Shown: positions 27,107 to 36,326, numbered from the stretch's first letter. The stretch: DNA of 64,000 nt from Hymenobacter mellowenesis (GCF_030581005.1 NZ_JAUQSX010000007.1:248001-312000), one strand, 5' to 3'. Program-made: numbers and translations. The notes: generated by a model not told the origin, from the letters alone.

Positions 27107-27667
27107 TTAGCGAATAAGTTTGCTGAGGACTTTGATGGCGGTGCGGGCCCGGGTTTTCACCGTTCCCAAGGGAATGTTGAGTTCCTCCGCCACCTCACTT
27201 TGGGTGAATCCTTCGAAATAGAGCAGGTCGATAATCTGCCGTTGTTCGGGCACGAGTTTTTGAGTAATTTCCTGGAGACCAATGTGCTCAGGGCGGAAGG
27301 TCGTGGGCGCGGCCTGGCGCTGCGCGGTCAGACTGTCGTCCAGTCCCTGAGTGCGGCTACCTACGCGGTGCTGCCGGGAGCGGATTTTATCGATGCTCAG
27401 ATTTCGGCAAATATTCAGCACCCAGGTAAAGAGGCGGCCCTTGCTGGCATCGTAGCTAGCAAAGGCGTGCCAGATTTTGACCAGCGCCTCCTGCAACACG
27501 TCTTCGGCTTCGTCTTCGGCCTTCACAATGCGGAAGATGACGCCATAGAGGGCCGCCGAATATCGGTCGTAGAAGAGCGTCATGGCCGATTCGTCGCGCG
27601 CCTGCAAGCGTCGGACGAGGTCCGCCTCGGCGGCGGGTGGGAGGGAGATTAAAGATGTATCCGACAC
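27107..27667 (-). CDS. ECF RNA polymerase sigma factor
   Basis: Sigma-70 family ECF factor, 186 residues. Region 2 shows FYDRYSAALYGVIFRIVKAEDEAEDVLQEALVKIW and FTWVLNICRNLSIDKIRSR. Region 4 is an HTH (FEGFTQSEVAEELNIPLGTVKTRARTAI). It is paired with the RskA-like anti-sigma factor directly downstream, and the two are almost certainly one operon, likely autoregulated. Regulon unknown. A weak -7 box (TATTTTCG) lies at 27721-27728. Confidence 0.94.
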   Translation of the reverse strand: MSDTSLISLPPAAEADLVRRLQARDESAMTLFYDRYSAALYGVIFRIVKAEDEAEDVLQEALVKIWHAFASYDASKGRLFTWVLNICRNLSIDKIRSRQHRVGSRTQGLDDSLTAQRQAAPTTFRPEHIGLQEITQKLVPEQRQIIDLLYFEGFTQSEVAEELNIPLGTVKTRARTAIKVLSKLIR

Positions 27668-27720
27668 GGGAGTGACTGAAAGTGAAAAATGAGGCCAGAG
27701 CGGGCATCATGCAAAGCGCA

Positions 27721-27728
27721 CGAAAATA
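27721..27728 (-). promoter_or_regulatory. possible -7 box for the sigma factor operon
   Basis: Reads TATTTTCG on the minus strand, two steps from an ideal match, about 53 nt before the ATG at 27667. An ECF-type promoter for autoregulation was looked for and not clearly seen. The rest of the 27668-27972 gap holds only palindromic element A7. Confidence 0.35.
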
Positions 27729-27821
27729 CGGCGGTGCCCGCAATTGCCTGCTACCCTATACGCCGCCGCCGTATATGTAACCGAACAACCTGGCGCGGGG
27801 TTGAGTAAGGTTTAGATAAAG

Positions 27822-27915
27822 AACGTCATGCAGAGCGTAGCGAAGCATCTTTACCGTAGCGAGTAATCAGATTTACTATTGTAGTAAAGGTGCTTCGCTA
27901 CGCTCTGCATGACGT
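27822..27915. repeat. palindromic element A7 (GCAGAGCG type)
   Basis: Arms AACGTCATGCAGAGCGTAGC and the reverse complement ending GCATGACGT; the centre has GAGTAATCAGATTTAC. It lies between the divergent sigma factor and aldehyde dehydrogenase genes, so here it is not at a transcript end. Confidence 0.9.
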
Positions 27916-27972
27916 CCCGCTACACCCATCCTTTCCATCTCTCACCTCCCCATCCCCCTACCTCCCACCACC

Positions 27973-29373
27973 ATGCCCATCGAGTCTTTCAACCCCCACA
28001 CCGGGCGCGTGCTGCGCCGCTTCAAGGCCTTTAGCTGGGCCAAAACCGAACGCATCCTCGGCCAGGCGCACCGCGCGGCGGCCGACTGGCGGGCCACCTC
28101 CTTTGCCCACCGCGCGGGCATCCTGCGCCGGGCGGCCGCGCTGCTGCGCGAGCGGCAGGACGAGCTGGCCCGCCTCATGGCCCTGGAGATGGGCAAGCCC
28201 ATCACCGATGGCCGCGCCGAAGCCGTGAAATGCGCCACCTGCTGCGACTTCTACGCCGAGCGGGCCGAAGACTTCCTGGCCGATGAGCTGATTGAAACCG
28301 ACGCCGGCCGCAGCTTCATCAGCTACCAGCCGCTGGGGGTGGTGCTGGCCATCATGCCCTGGAATTTTCCGCTCTGGCAGGTGGTGCGCTTCGCCGCGCC
28401 GGCGCTGATGGCCGGCAACGTGGGCCTGCTCAAGCACGCCTCCAACGTGCCACAGTGCGCGCTGGCGCTGGAACAGATTTTTCACGACGCGGGCCTACCG
28501 CCGGCTTGCTTCCGCACGCTGCTCATTGGCACCGAGCAGGTGGAAAAGCTGCTGGCCGACGACCGGGTGCGCGCCGCCACCCTCACCGGCAGCGAGGGCG
28601 CGGGCGCCACGGTGGGCGCGCTGGCCGGTCAGCACATCAAAAAAATGGTGCTGGAGTTGGGCGGGTCCGACCCGTTCATCGTGCTGGCCGATGCCGACGT
28701 GGCCTTGGCCGCCAAAACCGCTGCCCAGAGCCGCATGATAAACAGCGGCCAGAGCTGCATTGCCGCCAAGCGCTTCATCGTGGAAAAACCCGTGCTCAAG
28801 GATTTCCTCAACCAGCTGAAAACCCACCTCCTCGCCTTCCGCCCCGGCGACCCGCTCGACCCGGCCACCCAATACGGCCCGCTGGCCCGCCCCGACCTGG
28901 CCGACGAGCTGACCAAACAGGTAGAAGATTCGGTGGCCCAGGGCGCCCGGGTGGAGCTGCACGGCGGCCAGGCCAAGCCCGGCACCGCCCTGTTTCGCCC
29001 CATGATTTTATCGAACGTGAAACCCGGCCAGCGCGCCTACGCCGAGGAGTTTTTCGGCCCCGTGGCTTTGGTGCTCGAAGCCAAAAACGCTGATGATGCC
29101 GTGCGCCTGGCCAACGACTCGCGCTTCGGCCTGGGCGCGGCCGTGTGGACGGGTGATGCTAAAAAAGGCGAGGAAATGGCCCGTCAGATTGAAAGCGGCG
29201 CCGTGTTTGTAAATGGGCTGGTGAAGTCGATGCCCGAGCTGCCATTTGGCGGGGTGAAGAAATCGGGCTACGGCCGGGAGCTTTCGTACTTGGGCATCCG
29301 GGAGTTTGTGAACCAGAAGTCGATTTGGATTGGCAAGGAAGCGGCAACAGCAGCGAGGAAGAAAGTAGAATAA
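27973..29373 (+). CDS. NAD(P)-dependent aldehyde dehydrogenase, succinate-semialdehyde type
   Basis: Cytoplasmic ALDH-superfamily enzyme of 466 residues oxidising an aldehyde to an acid. It shows IMPWNFPLW (128-133, cofactor-binding Asn), the general-base Glu228 in LELGGSDPF, and the catalytic Cys262 in NSGQSC. The short N-terminus and the PELPFGGVKKSGYGRELS ending resemble NAD-dependent succinate-semialdehyde dehydrogenases of Bacteroidota. No GABA transaminase gene is nearby, so the substrate is inferred only from family resemblance. Confidence 0.88.
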   Translation: MPIESFNPHTGRVLRRFKAFSWAKTERILGQAHRAAADWRATSFAHRAGILRRAAALLRERQDELARLMALEMGKPITDGRAEAVKCATCCDFYAERAEDFLADELIETDAGRSFISYQPLGVVLAIMPWNFPLWQVVRFAAPALMAGNVGLLKHASNVPQCALALEQIFHDAGLPPACFRTLLIGTEQVEKLLADDRVRAATLTGSEGAGATVGALAGQHIKKMVLELGGSDPFIVLADADVALAAKTAAQSRMINSGQSCIAAKRFIVEKPVLKDFLNQLKTHLLAFRPGDPLDPATQYGPLARPDLADELTKQVEDSVAQGARVELHGGQAKPGTALFRPMILSNVKPGQRAYAEEFFGPVALVLEAKNADDAVRLANDSRFGLGAAVWTGDAKKGEEMARQIESGAVFVNGLVKSMPELPFGGVKKSGYGRELSYLGIREFVNQKSIWIGKEAATAARKKVE

Positions 29374-29545
29374 ATGGCCCGTCGTTTGGCTCTGACGCGT
29401 GAGGAAATTCCTTCTGGATTTGCCGGGCGGGCTTTTCGGTAGCAGGCTCCGAAGCCGGTTTCCTGTGCCTGCTCTACTTCAGTATCTATCGGAACTTCTT
29501 GAAAATGGGGAGGCTAGGAGGTTAAGCACGGCAGCGCCTGCACGC

Positions 29546-29553
29546 TACCTTTG
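29546..29553 (+). promoter_or_regulatory. -7 box abutting the start of gene 29559
   Basis: Perfect TACCTTTG ending 5 nt before the ATG. Transcription starting at the usual ~7 nt would give a leaderless message. Confidence 0.65.
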
Positions 29554-29558
29554 GGCGG

Positions 29559-31505
29559 ATGAACCGCTACTGGCTATTCTGCTTTTTATGCTGGCTGACG
29601 ATACCCGTAATGGCTCAAAGGGGCCGCGCAAAGCAGGTTCCGGTTGATAAAGGCCGCGTTTTGCAGGATTCCATGCACGCCCTGCACCGGTATGCGCAGT
29701 TCGGCCGCGCGCCGGACGTGGAGCGGCTGGCCACGCAGCTGCTGGCGCAATACCCCGCCGCCTACGATGCCGTCTTTCAATATCCCCCGACCTGGCCATC
29801 GCACTTTGCCACTGGCGTCCGTACGGCCTACCAACCAATGGTGTACGCCTACCGGGCCGAAGCACGGCGGCAGCGCGGCAATTTTGCCGGGGCCGAAGCC
29901 GACCTGACCCAAACCATCGCCCTCGCGGCCAGCGCCTACCCGTATTACGAAGGCCACCTGAGCTACAGAGCCCCCGCCCAGGCGCTGCTGAAACAAGCCC
30001 ACTACGAGCGGGCCACGCTTCGCCGCGCCTGGCTCAACAACCCGGCCGGGGCCTGCGCCGACCTGGCCGCCGGGTACGAGCTGGACTCCGCCCCTGCATC
30101 GGCCCTGGACTGGCACGGCTGCCCGGTGCCCGCAACCCACGCACCGCGCACCCGCGACGAGATGGAGCAGGCCCAGCGCGACCTCACCGATTCGCTGGCC
30201 AGCGGGCAGCGCCTGCTGGCCGAGGGCCGCTTGGCGCGGGCCGAAACGTTGCTGAATCAGCTGGAAGCGGGCCACGTAGGCCGCTTCGCCTGGGTGCAGC
30301 CGCGCTACCAGAACCCCGTTCAGGCCCTCAACACCGCGTACCTGCGCAGCGAGCTGGCCCGGCAGAGCGGGCAGTACGCCGAGGCCCGCGCCCTGCTCGA
30401 AAGCCTGGTGGCCCTGCCCCTGCCGCAGCCCCTGCACTACTACGCGCTGGGCACCCTCAAAATAGACCATTTCCAGGACCGCGACGGCGGCTGCGCCGAC
30501 CTGCGCTGGGCCTACGCGCACAACCCCGACACCCTCGGCTGGCGCCCCGACTGGCGCGGCTGCGCATTGCCCCGCAGGCCGGTGACGCCGGCCGACGTAC
30601 TTACCTACCGCGCCGCCTACGCCGACTCGCTGAAGCAAGCCGATATTTATTTGACAGGCAAGCAGTTTCTGCGGGCTGAACGCCTGCTCACGCGGCTGCT
30701 TACTATCCGGGCCGCTGCTCGTTTTGTGGCCCCGGCGGCGCCCCTGAATCGGCCTACGACCAATGCGGCGCTCACGCGGGCCGACCAGATAACGACCCGC
30801 GACTACCGCTCCCGCGCCTACGAGGGCCTCGCCGATTATGCCCGCGCCGCGGCCGACCTCGATACCCTTATCGACAACGTTTTTTACGCCGGCGGGTCGG
30901 GGCGCTACCACTGCCGGCGCGGCGTGCTCCGCGCCGACTACCTGCACGACCGGGAGGGGGCTTGCGCCGATTTCGCTCGCTGCTACGAGACGCGCCGCTA
31001 CGCCGATTTTCAGGCCCCGCCGGGCCGGCCCCAATGGCGCAACTGTTCTTTGCCCGGGCGCACCCCGTTCGCCTGGCTCGCCAACGCGCTGCCCGAAGAC
31101 GGCACCCTGCGGCTGGGTTATTTCAGCCAGGGCGCCACCAAAGGCCTGGACGTGGGCTACTACCGCTACGCCACCGGAAACGGGTATTCCCAGCACGGCC
31201 CTTCGGTGGGGCTGGAAATGGGCGCCGGGCCGCGCCATTATGTGCTGGCACCCAAGCTAAGCTATGAGGCCACGGCGGCCTTTTGCGGCGCTCGGCTGGA
31301 CGTGGCGTATTACACGGTCAATTTTCGAACCAGCGGCCTGCGCCTCACGCCCCAGGCGGGCCTGTCGCTGTGGGGCTTCCTCAACCTGTTCTACGGCTAT
31401 TCCATCCCCCTCACGGGCAGCGAGTTGCCGGAATTGGGCCAGCACCGCATCGGCTTCCATTTGAATTTTACGGACAACGGGCCGAGCTTCAAAATCGGCG
31501 GCTGA
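29559..31505 (+). CDS. secreted repeat protein with Cys-patterned TPR-like units
   Basis: A 648-residue exported protein of unknown function with a signal peptide ending PVMAQ. It contains three long repeats, each ending with a patterned segment: GACADLAAGYEL ... WHGCPVP, GGCADLRWAYAH ... WRGCALP, GACADFARCYET ... WRNCSLP. The C-A-D and W-x-x-C-x-x-P spacing suggests a conserved disulfide per unit. Helical TPR-like stretches (AYRAEARRQRGNFAGAEADL, YADSLKQADIYLTGKQF) lie between. The last ~150 residues alternate as beta-strands (LGYFSQGATKGLDVGYYRYA, GLSLWGFLNLFYGYSIPL), like a small outer-membrane barrel or sheet domain. Confidence 0.72.
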   Translation: MNRYWLFCFLCWLTIPVMAQRGRAKQVPVDKGRVLQDSMHALHRYAQFGRAPDVERLATQLLAQYPAAYDAVFQYPPTWPSHFATGVRTAYQPMVYAYRAEARRQRGNFAGAEADLTQTIALAASAYPYYEGHLSYRAPAQALLKQAHYERATLRRAWLNNPAGACADLAAGYELDSAPASALDWHGCPVPATHAPRTRDEMEQAQRDLTDSLASGQRLLAEGRLARAETLLNQLEAGHVGRFAWVQPRYQNPVQALNTAYLRSELARQSGQYAEARALLESLVALPLPQPLHYYALGTLKIDHFQDRDGGCADLRWAYAHNPDTLGWRPDWRGCALPRRPVTPADVLTYRAAYADSLKQADIYLTGKQFLRAERLLTRLLTIRAAARFVAPAAPLNRPTTNAALTRADQITTRDYRSRAYEGLADYARAAADLDTLIDNVFYAGGSGRYHCRRGVLRADYLHDREGACADFARCYETRRYADFQAPPGRPQWRNCSLPGRTPFAWLANALPEDGTLRLGYFSQGATKGLDVGYYRYATGNGYSQHGPSVGLEMGAGPRHYVLAPKLSYEATAAFCGARLDVAYYTVNFRTSGLRLTPQAGLSLWGFLNLFYGYSIPLTGSELPELGQHRIGFHLNFTDNGPSFKIGG

Positions 31506-31541
31506 ACCGGGCCACCCACCCGGCTCTGCACCCTATAAACC

Positions 31542-33113
31542 CTAGCGCTTGTTGCTGACAGCGACCCGTTTGGGTTGCTTAGCCGCAATCAGTTGCAGCG
31601 CGAAACGTAGCTGGGTATCCCGGTTGGCCAGAAAATCGGCGGCTGACTGGGACACTTCATAATCCGGGAGCACGCCGCGGCCGAAGGGCTGCGATGCGCG
31701 AACAGGCACAGCCTGCGCCAAATCAACCCGAAAAAAGCTGACCTGGATGCCGGTGTTCGGCAGTGTGTAGTCGAGGCTGCCGTGCCCGGTGTGGCCGTAG
31801 TAGCCGCCCATCGTTTCCTCCCCAATGACCACGGCCGACGTGTTGCCGCGCACCATAGCCGCAAACATCGACCCCGCCGAGGCTACGCGGGGACTGATGA
31901 GCAGGTAGAGCTGCCCGCGAAAGCGGGCAGGCTTGGGCTGAAACCAAGGATTGCCGTGCGCATTCTCGTGTGGCAGGCCGTCGGCGCCCTTGGTGAAATC
32001 AGTGCGCAACTCCTCGGCGATGTCGGCCACGATACCCCCTCGCTCCGCTGTATCGCGCGCTACGGTGAGGTAGCGGCGGCCGGGTACCTGCCAGAAACGC
32101 ATCGTGGCGCGCTGGTTTTCCCGGAAAGGCGCCCGCGCCAGGTAGGAGAAAGCCAGCATGTCGTTGTCGTCATCGCCTCCGCCGTTGCCTCGCACATCGA
32201 CGAGCAGATGGGTGATGGCGGGGGAACGACGCAGGAGCTGAAAGCAGGAATCCAGAAACTGTGCGTACCGCCGATGCCCGCACGAATTATCTTCGCCGAT
32301 ATCAAATGTATTGAGCGTCAGCACGGCCTTGGCTTGGGTTGGCAGCAGCCGGAACGTGTATTTGGCGGGCATTCCTTCGAAAAAGGAACGGTCGCAGGGC
32401 CGGGAATGACGGTCCGCGAAAGCCCGCTCGTAGGCCGCGTAAGTGACGGCGGGCAGCGTTTGCTGGCGGATGGCCCGCGCGCCGGGTGCATAGTAGCGCA
32501 CCACGAAACCCGCGCGGGGGCCGTACTCCAGGCGGAAGTACTCCGGGAAAGATTCGGCCAATCCGACGGCCTTGCCCGTGGTGTTCAGCCCGTCCGTGGT
32601 GTAGTATTTGCCCAGGGCGCGCACCAGCTGCCGGGCCGGCACGCCGTCGATGCTGCTGATGGTGGCGCCCAGGGGCAGCGGGGCGTGGCCCGTGTTCAGC
32701 ACAAGCTGGCCCGCCACCAGCTTCAGCGGGTACGGAAAGAAGGACTTCTCTGCTTCCAGGGCTTTCCTGACCGAGTCGGGCAGGGCGGTATCGTTGTGCA
32801 GGCTGCCTTCGAAGTCGGTGATGCCCACCACGAGGCGGTAGGCGTCGAGCACGGTCATGCGGCTGGTGACGCGGGCGCAGGCGTCGGCAAACGTGCTGTC
32901 CATCTGCGCCTTCGAGCGGTATTTATAGATGCCGGGATGCGCAGCCTCCTTCAGCCGCTGGAACAAGGCTAGGTCGGCCAGGACCTGCCGGGCCGGAATG
33001 ACGCGACGCAGGATGGGGCTGGTGGGCGGCACTGTGGCCGTTGGGTGGCAGGCACTTACTGCAACGGCCACTGCAGCAACCAACAGCCCCCGGCGCCTTG
33101 AAAACAAAGTCAT
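31542..33113 (-). CDS. S41-family peptidase lipoprotein
   Basis: C-terminal-processing-protease-like (S41) envelope protein, 523 residues, with signal ending VAVSAC. The core has THLLVDVRGNGGGDDD (the substrate-loop strand), LYLLISPRVASAGSMFA with the nucleophile Ser of the SAG/SAGS motif, and IGEETMGGYYG, where the family usually has the loop with the catalytic Lys; I cannot place that Lys with certainty. A PDZ-like segment (LGATISSIDGVPARQLV) precedes the core. It probably trims or degrades envelope proteins. Confidence 0.82.
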   Translation of the reverse strand: MTLFSRRRGLLVAAVAVAVSACHPTATVPPTSPILRRVIPARQVLADLALFQRLKEAAHPGIYKYRSKAQMDSTFADACARVTSRMTVLDAYRLVVGITDFEGSLHNDTALPDSVRKALEAEKSFFPYPLKLVAGQLVLNTGHAPLPLGATISSIDGVPARQLVRALGKYYTTDGLNTTGKAVGLAESFPEYFRLEYGPRAGFVVRYYAPGARAIRQQTLPAVTYAAYERAFADRHSRPCDRSFFEGMPAKYTFRLLPTQAKAVLTLNTFDIGEDNSCGHRRYAQFLDSCFQLLRRSPAITHLLVDVRGNGGGDDDNDMLAFSYLARAPFRENQRATMRFWQVPGRRYLTVARDTAERGGIVADIAEELRTDFTKGADGLPHENAHGNPWFQPKPARFRGQLYLLISPRVASAGSMFAAMVRGNTSAVVIGEETMGGYYGHTGHGSLDYTLPNTGIQVSFFRVDLAQAVPVRASQPFGRGVLPDYEVSQSAADFLANRDTQLRFALQLIAAKQPKRVAVSNKR

Positions 33114-33130
33114 GCGTCGAAAGAAGTGGC

Positions 33131-33898
33131 TTAAATATACCCCATCACCTTATACGTCAGCCAACCGGTCATTTCGTGCACCAGCAGGCTCAGGTTTTCC
33201 AGAGCACCCGGGCTGGGCACCGCCCAATAGCCGGGCGACCAGCTTCGGTCGGTGCTGCGAAAGTCGGCCGGGAAGGCGATGGGTTGCAGGCCCACTTTGC
33301 GGAAGCAGCCCAGTGCCCGCCGCTCGTGAAAGGCCGAGGTGACGAGGATGAGCGTATCGGTGCCGGGGTAGCGGGTCAGCAGGCGCTTGGTGTAGAGAGC
33401 GTTTTCGCGGGTGTTGCGGCTGCTGTCTTCCAGGATGATGGCCGAGTTGGGCACGCCGGCCAGGCGCAGCAGCGTGGCCAGGTCGGAGGCTTCGCTGTGG
33501 GCTTTTTGCGTTATCGCCCCCGAGCCGCCCGATACAATGATGCGGCGCACCCGCCGGGCCCGGTACAGCCATAGGGCGTTGGTAAGCCGGTCGGCGCCGG
33601 AGCCGAGGTAGGCCCGGTCGTGCGGCGATTTATCGACCTGGGTGATGCCGGTGAGCAGCACGGCGGCATCGGCGTGGGCGGGCAGGGCGGCCAGCGGCAC
33701 GGCCGGCAGTTCCCAGGCCAGCAGGGCCTCGTTGGTGAGGGCGGGGTTGGTGGCCAGCAGCGTAAGAGCCGCCGCCGCTACCAGCCACTGCCGCTGCCGG
33801 CGCGGCTGCCGGGCCAGCAGCGCTGCCAGCAGCAAGGCCAGCAGCCAAACCGTAGGCAACAAAACGAGGTCGAGGACCTTGGAGAGGATAAAAAACAT
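33131..33898 (-). CDS. YdcF/SanA-family membrane protein
   Basis: A 255-residue DUF218 protein of the ElyC/SanA/YdcF group: two N-terminal membrane helices followed by a Rossmann-like domain. The domain shows AAVLLTGIT, RRIIVSGGSG, ILEDSSRNTRENA and LVTSAFHERRALGCFRKVG, the standard family blocks in order. Relatives affect envelope and peptidoglycan-precursor metabolism; the biochemical activity is unsettled. The ATG at 33898 sits 3 nt after a perfect -7 box, and a TTG two codons further up is less likely. Confidence 0.87.
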   Translation of the reverse strand: MFFILSKVLDLVLLPTVWLLALLLAALLARQPRRQRQWLVAAAALTLLATNPALTNEALLAWELPAVPLAALPAHADAAVLLTGITQVDKSPHDRAYLGSGADRLTNALWLYRARRVRRIIVSGGSGAITQKAHSEASDLATLLRLAGVPNSAIILEDSSRNTRENALYTKRLLTRYPGTDTLILVTSAFHERRALGCFRKVGLQPIAFPADFRSTDRSWSPGYWAVPSPGALENLSLLVHEMTGWLTYKVMGYI

Positions 33899-33939
33899 GC
33901 CCAAAGGTAGGCTGCCTGAGCGGCAGCCGGCCTTTGGGC
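33899..33939. promoter_or_regulatory. -7 box embedded in a double palindrome upstream of the YdcF gene
   Basis: On the minus strand TACCTTTG (33902-33909) ends 3 nt before the ATG at 33898. It is part of an inverted repeat with outer arms GCCCAAAGG / CCTTTGGGC and inner arms GGCTGCC / GGCAGCC. The arrangement could be an operator or a mobile palindrome that brought the promoter. Confidence 0.55.
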
Positions 33940-33942
33940 AGC

Positions 33943-34016
33943 AGCGCGAACTTTGCAGGTCGCGTGACAGAACGATACCTGAACGGCGCAGGTACGCGAA
34001 CTACAAAGTTCGCGCT
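33943..34016. repeat. palindrome of a different type (GCGCGAACTTTG)
   Basis: Inverted repeat with arms AGCGCGAACTTTG and CAAAGTTCGCGCT and inner matches around GGTCGCG / CGCGAAC. It shares no arm sequence with the AACGTCATG family. It ends 5 bp before the stop codon of the thioredoxin-like gene. Confidence 0.75.
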
Positions 34017-34020
34017 ACCA

Positions 34021-34377
34021 TTATTCGGTGTGCGGCATGAAGGCGCGGAGGCGGTCGAGCTGGGCGCGCACTTCGGCTTCGGTGGTCAGGTTGTCGCACT
34101 CCAGCATGCGCCCCTGGCAATAGCTCACGAAAAAGGGCGCTACTTTCTGCTGCATTAGTTTCTTGGCCACCGGGTTCTGGTCCGAATCGAGGCGCACGAA
34201 CAGGATGGATTCGTTGCCGGGATCATCGACGAATTTGGCGAAAGGCGGGGCCAGCGCCTGGCAGATGGCGCAATTTTCGGAGGTGAACTTGGCAAACACC
34301 TTCATGTGCTCGTGGGTGAGGCGGCGCAGGTGCTCGTCGTCGGTATCGACCACATGTTTGCGTTCTTCTTCGGTCAT
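34021..34377 (-). CDS. thioredoxin-fold protein
   Basis: A 118-residue cytoplasmic thioredoxin-like protein without a signal peptide. The active-site region is FTSENCAICQALAPPFAKF, with CAIC in place of CGPC, and the cis-proline loop is KVAPFFVSY. An acidic-basic N-terminal extension precedes the fold. It is likely a thiol-disulfide exchange protein, but the unusual active-site pair and a Cys in the SYCQGRMLEC segment make its redox potential hard to guess. Confidence 0.82.
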   Translation of the reverse strand: MTEEERKHVVDTDDEHLRRLTHEHMKVFAKFTSENCAICQALAPPFAKFVDDPGNESILFVRLDSDQNPVAKKLMQQKVAPFFVSYCQGRMLECDNLTTEAEVRAQLDRLRAFMPHTE

Positions 34378-34438
34378 AAGAAAACGGTCGTAAATGGATG
34401 CATTAAACTCAATTCCTACGGAGGAGGTTTCCCCTGGC

Positions 34439-36193
34439 CTACTTGCGCAGCATCAGCTCGCGAATATATTTCACCGGTGCGCTGCCGTAGCTAAGGAAGT
34501 TTTCGTTGAAGGCTTTCAAGTCGAAGTCCTTACCCTCTTTCTTTTTCAACTCTTCGCGCAGAGCGTAAATCTCGGTATAGCCCGTGAAGTAGCTGCTGAG
34601 CTGCACCTGGCTCAGGGTGGCGCGCAGCCATTTGCCGCGGGCCTCCGCTTCTTCCTGAAAGCCTTCGCGGCGCAGCAGGCTCACCACCTCGGCTTCGCTC
34701 ATGTTGTCGACCTGAATGGCGTGGTCGATGACGGCGTTCAGCGTCGAGCGCATGTTCCATTTGTCCCACAGCAGCCACATTTCGTCGGAATTATTGCTGT
34801 AGCCGTTTTCCAGCATCATGCGCTCGGCGTACACGGCCCAGCCCTCCACCATGGCGCCGTTGCCGAAGATGCTTTTCACCAGCGAGGGCGAACGGTTGGC
34901 GTATACGAGCTGCGTGTAGTGGCCCGGAATGGCTTCGTGGATGTTGAGAATCTGCAGGGTGTAGTCGTTGTATTCGCGCAGGTAGCTTTCGGCCTGGGCG
35001 GGCGTCCAGTCGGCCGGAATGGGCTCCACGTTGTAGTAGGTGTTGGCGCCCTTGTCGTAGGGCCCGGGGGCCGATACGCTGGCGCCCGCGCCGCTGCCGC
35101 GCATGTAGAGCGGCGTTTCGCGCACCACCAGCTGCTTGCTGGGGTCCTGAGTGAGCAGCTTTTTCTCGTTCACAAACGCCACCAACGTCGGAATCTGGCG
35201 CTTCACGGCGTCCACGAAACCGTCGCGCGGGGCGTGCTTCAGCGTGAGCTGGTTGATGACGGCGGTGATAAGAGCCAGCGTGTCAGCCGGGGCCTTTTGG
35301 CCAGGGAAGTACTTGGGATAGAGCCGGGCGGCGCGGCGGCCCATGTCGTGCAGCAGTTCGGCCTTGTGCTTCTGGGCCTCCTGGTACAGCTCGGCGGCGG
35401 AGTAGCGCGACTGAATGTCGTAGGCGAATTTCTGCTCAAACAGCTCCTTGCCGATGCGGAACGGGCGGAACTGCTTTCCCTGCAGTACGTCGCGTTCCAA
35501 AAAATTCATGTAGCCGGCCACGGCCGTGCGGGCGGCGGCCACGCGGTCCATCATCGTCTTTTTCTCGGCGGCGCTCAGGCCCGACTTCTTCACTGAATCG
35601 GCCAAGGCAAAGCCAAACACGGCGTATCCGCCGGCGTTTTGCTTGAGGGCCAGCACGGTGTGCTCCCGGGTGGGGTTGCTGAGGTTGGACTTCGCGGCGG
35701 CATAATACTCCGTGGCGTGGCTGATTTTGTCGGAGATGTTGCGCAGGCGGCGGTCCAGCGGGTAGTGGCGGCCATTGAGCAGGTCGGCTACCGAGGCGCC
35801 CAGGTTGTAGCTGGCCGGGTTCCACTGCCAGTTTTTGAGCGTGTCGGCGTACCAGCGCTCGGCACGCAGCTCGTTGCGGAGCAGGCGCAGGTCAATCTGG
35901 TTGTTGGGCGAGAGGCTGTCGAGGCCAAAGCCGCCCAGCGCGGCCAGGTATTTCCGGGCGAAAGCGTCGTCGCTTTGGCGTTGGGCGGCGTTTGGGATGA
36001 CCAGCAACGAGTCGTAGCGGTGGTAGCCCTGGCTGCTAGCATAGTCGGGGTTTTGTCGCCACAGGGCTTCAATGAACTGGGTTTTGAAGGCGTCGAAGCG
36101 GGCGTCGGCGGCGTTGGAGGTGGCTTTGGTTTTATCGGCCTGGGAGCAGCTGGCGAGCGCCAAAGCAATGATGGGCAGGTAGCGGAGTTTCAT
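34439..36193 (-). CDS. DUF885-family putative metallopeptidase lipoprotein
   Basis: A 584-residue DUF885 protein with lipobox LALASC at residues ~11-16. The family's zinc-site-like motif is NIHEAIPGHYTQ (HExxxGH), with a downstream glutamate in GAMVEGWAVYAERMM. Length and layout are typical for these secreted proteins, annotated in places as dipeptidyl carboxypeptidase-like. Substrate unknown. Flanked upstream by palindromic element A8. Confidence 0.88.
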   Translation of the reverse strand: MKLRYLPIIALALASCSQADKTKATSNAADARFDAFKTQFIEALWRQNPDYASSQGYHRYDSLLVIPNAAQRQSDDAFARKYLAALGGFGLDSLSPNNQIDLRLLRNELRAERWYADTLKNWQWNPASYNLGASVADLLNGRHYPLDRRLRNISDKISHATEYYAAAKSNLSNPTREHTVLALKQNAGGYAVFGFALADSVKKSGLSAAEKKTMMDRVAAARTAVAGYMNFLERDVLQGKQFRPFRIGKELFEQKFAYDIQSRYSAAELYQEAQKHKAELLHDMGRRAARLYPKYFPGQKAPADTLALITAVINQLTLKHAPRDGFVDAVKRQIPTLVAFVNEKKLLTQDPSKQLVVRETPLYMRGSGAGASVSAPGPYDKGANTYYNVEPIPADWTPAQAESYLREYNDYTLQILNIHEAIPGHYTQLVYANRSPSLVKSIFGNGAMVEGWAVYAERMMLENGYSNNSDEMWLLWDKWNMRSTLNAVIDHAIQVDNMSEAEVVSLLRREGFQEEAEARGKWLRATLSQVQLSSYFTGYTEIYALREELKKKEGKDFDLKAFNENFLSYGSAPVKYIRELMLRK

Positions 36194-36224
36194 GGGCGGG
36201 AATTGAGGCTTGTCGAATTTAAAA

Positions 36225-36326
36225 GAACGTCATGCAGAGCGCAGCGAAGCATCTTTACCTCAATAGTAATTAATGCGACTGCAACGAAGCGGTAAAGATG
36301 CTTCGCTGCGCTCTGCATGACGTTCT
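36225..36326. repeat. palindromic element A8 (GCAGAGCG type)
   Basis: Arms AACGTCATGCAGAGCGCAGC and the reverse complement ending GCATGACGTT; the centre has TAGTAATTAATGCGAC. It lies between the divergent DUF885 and aspA genes. Confidence 0.9.

Noticed and set aside
29586..31238. 550-residue minus-strand frame across the repeat protein
   Set aside because: Shadow of the plus-strand gene, which has a signal peptide, repeats and a promoter box; the minus frame has none.
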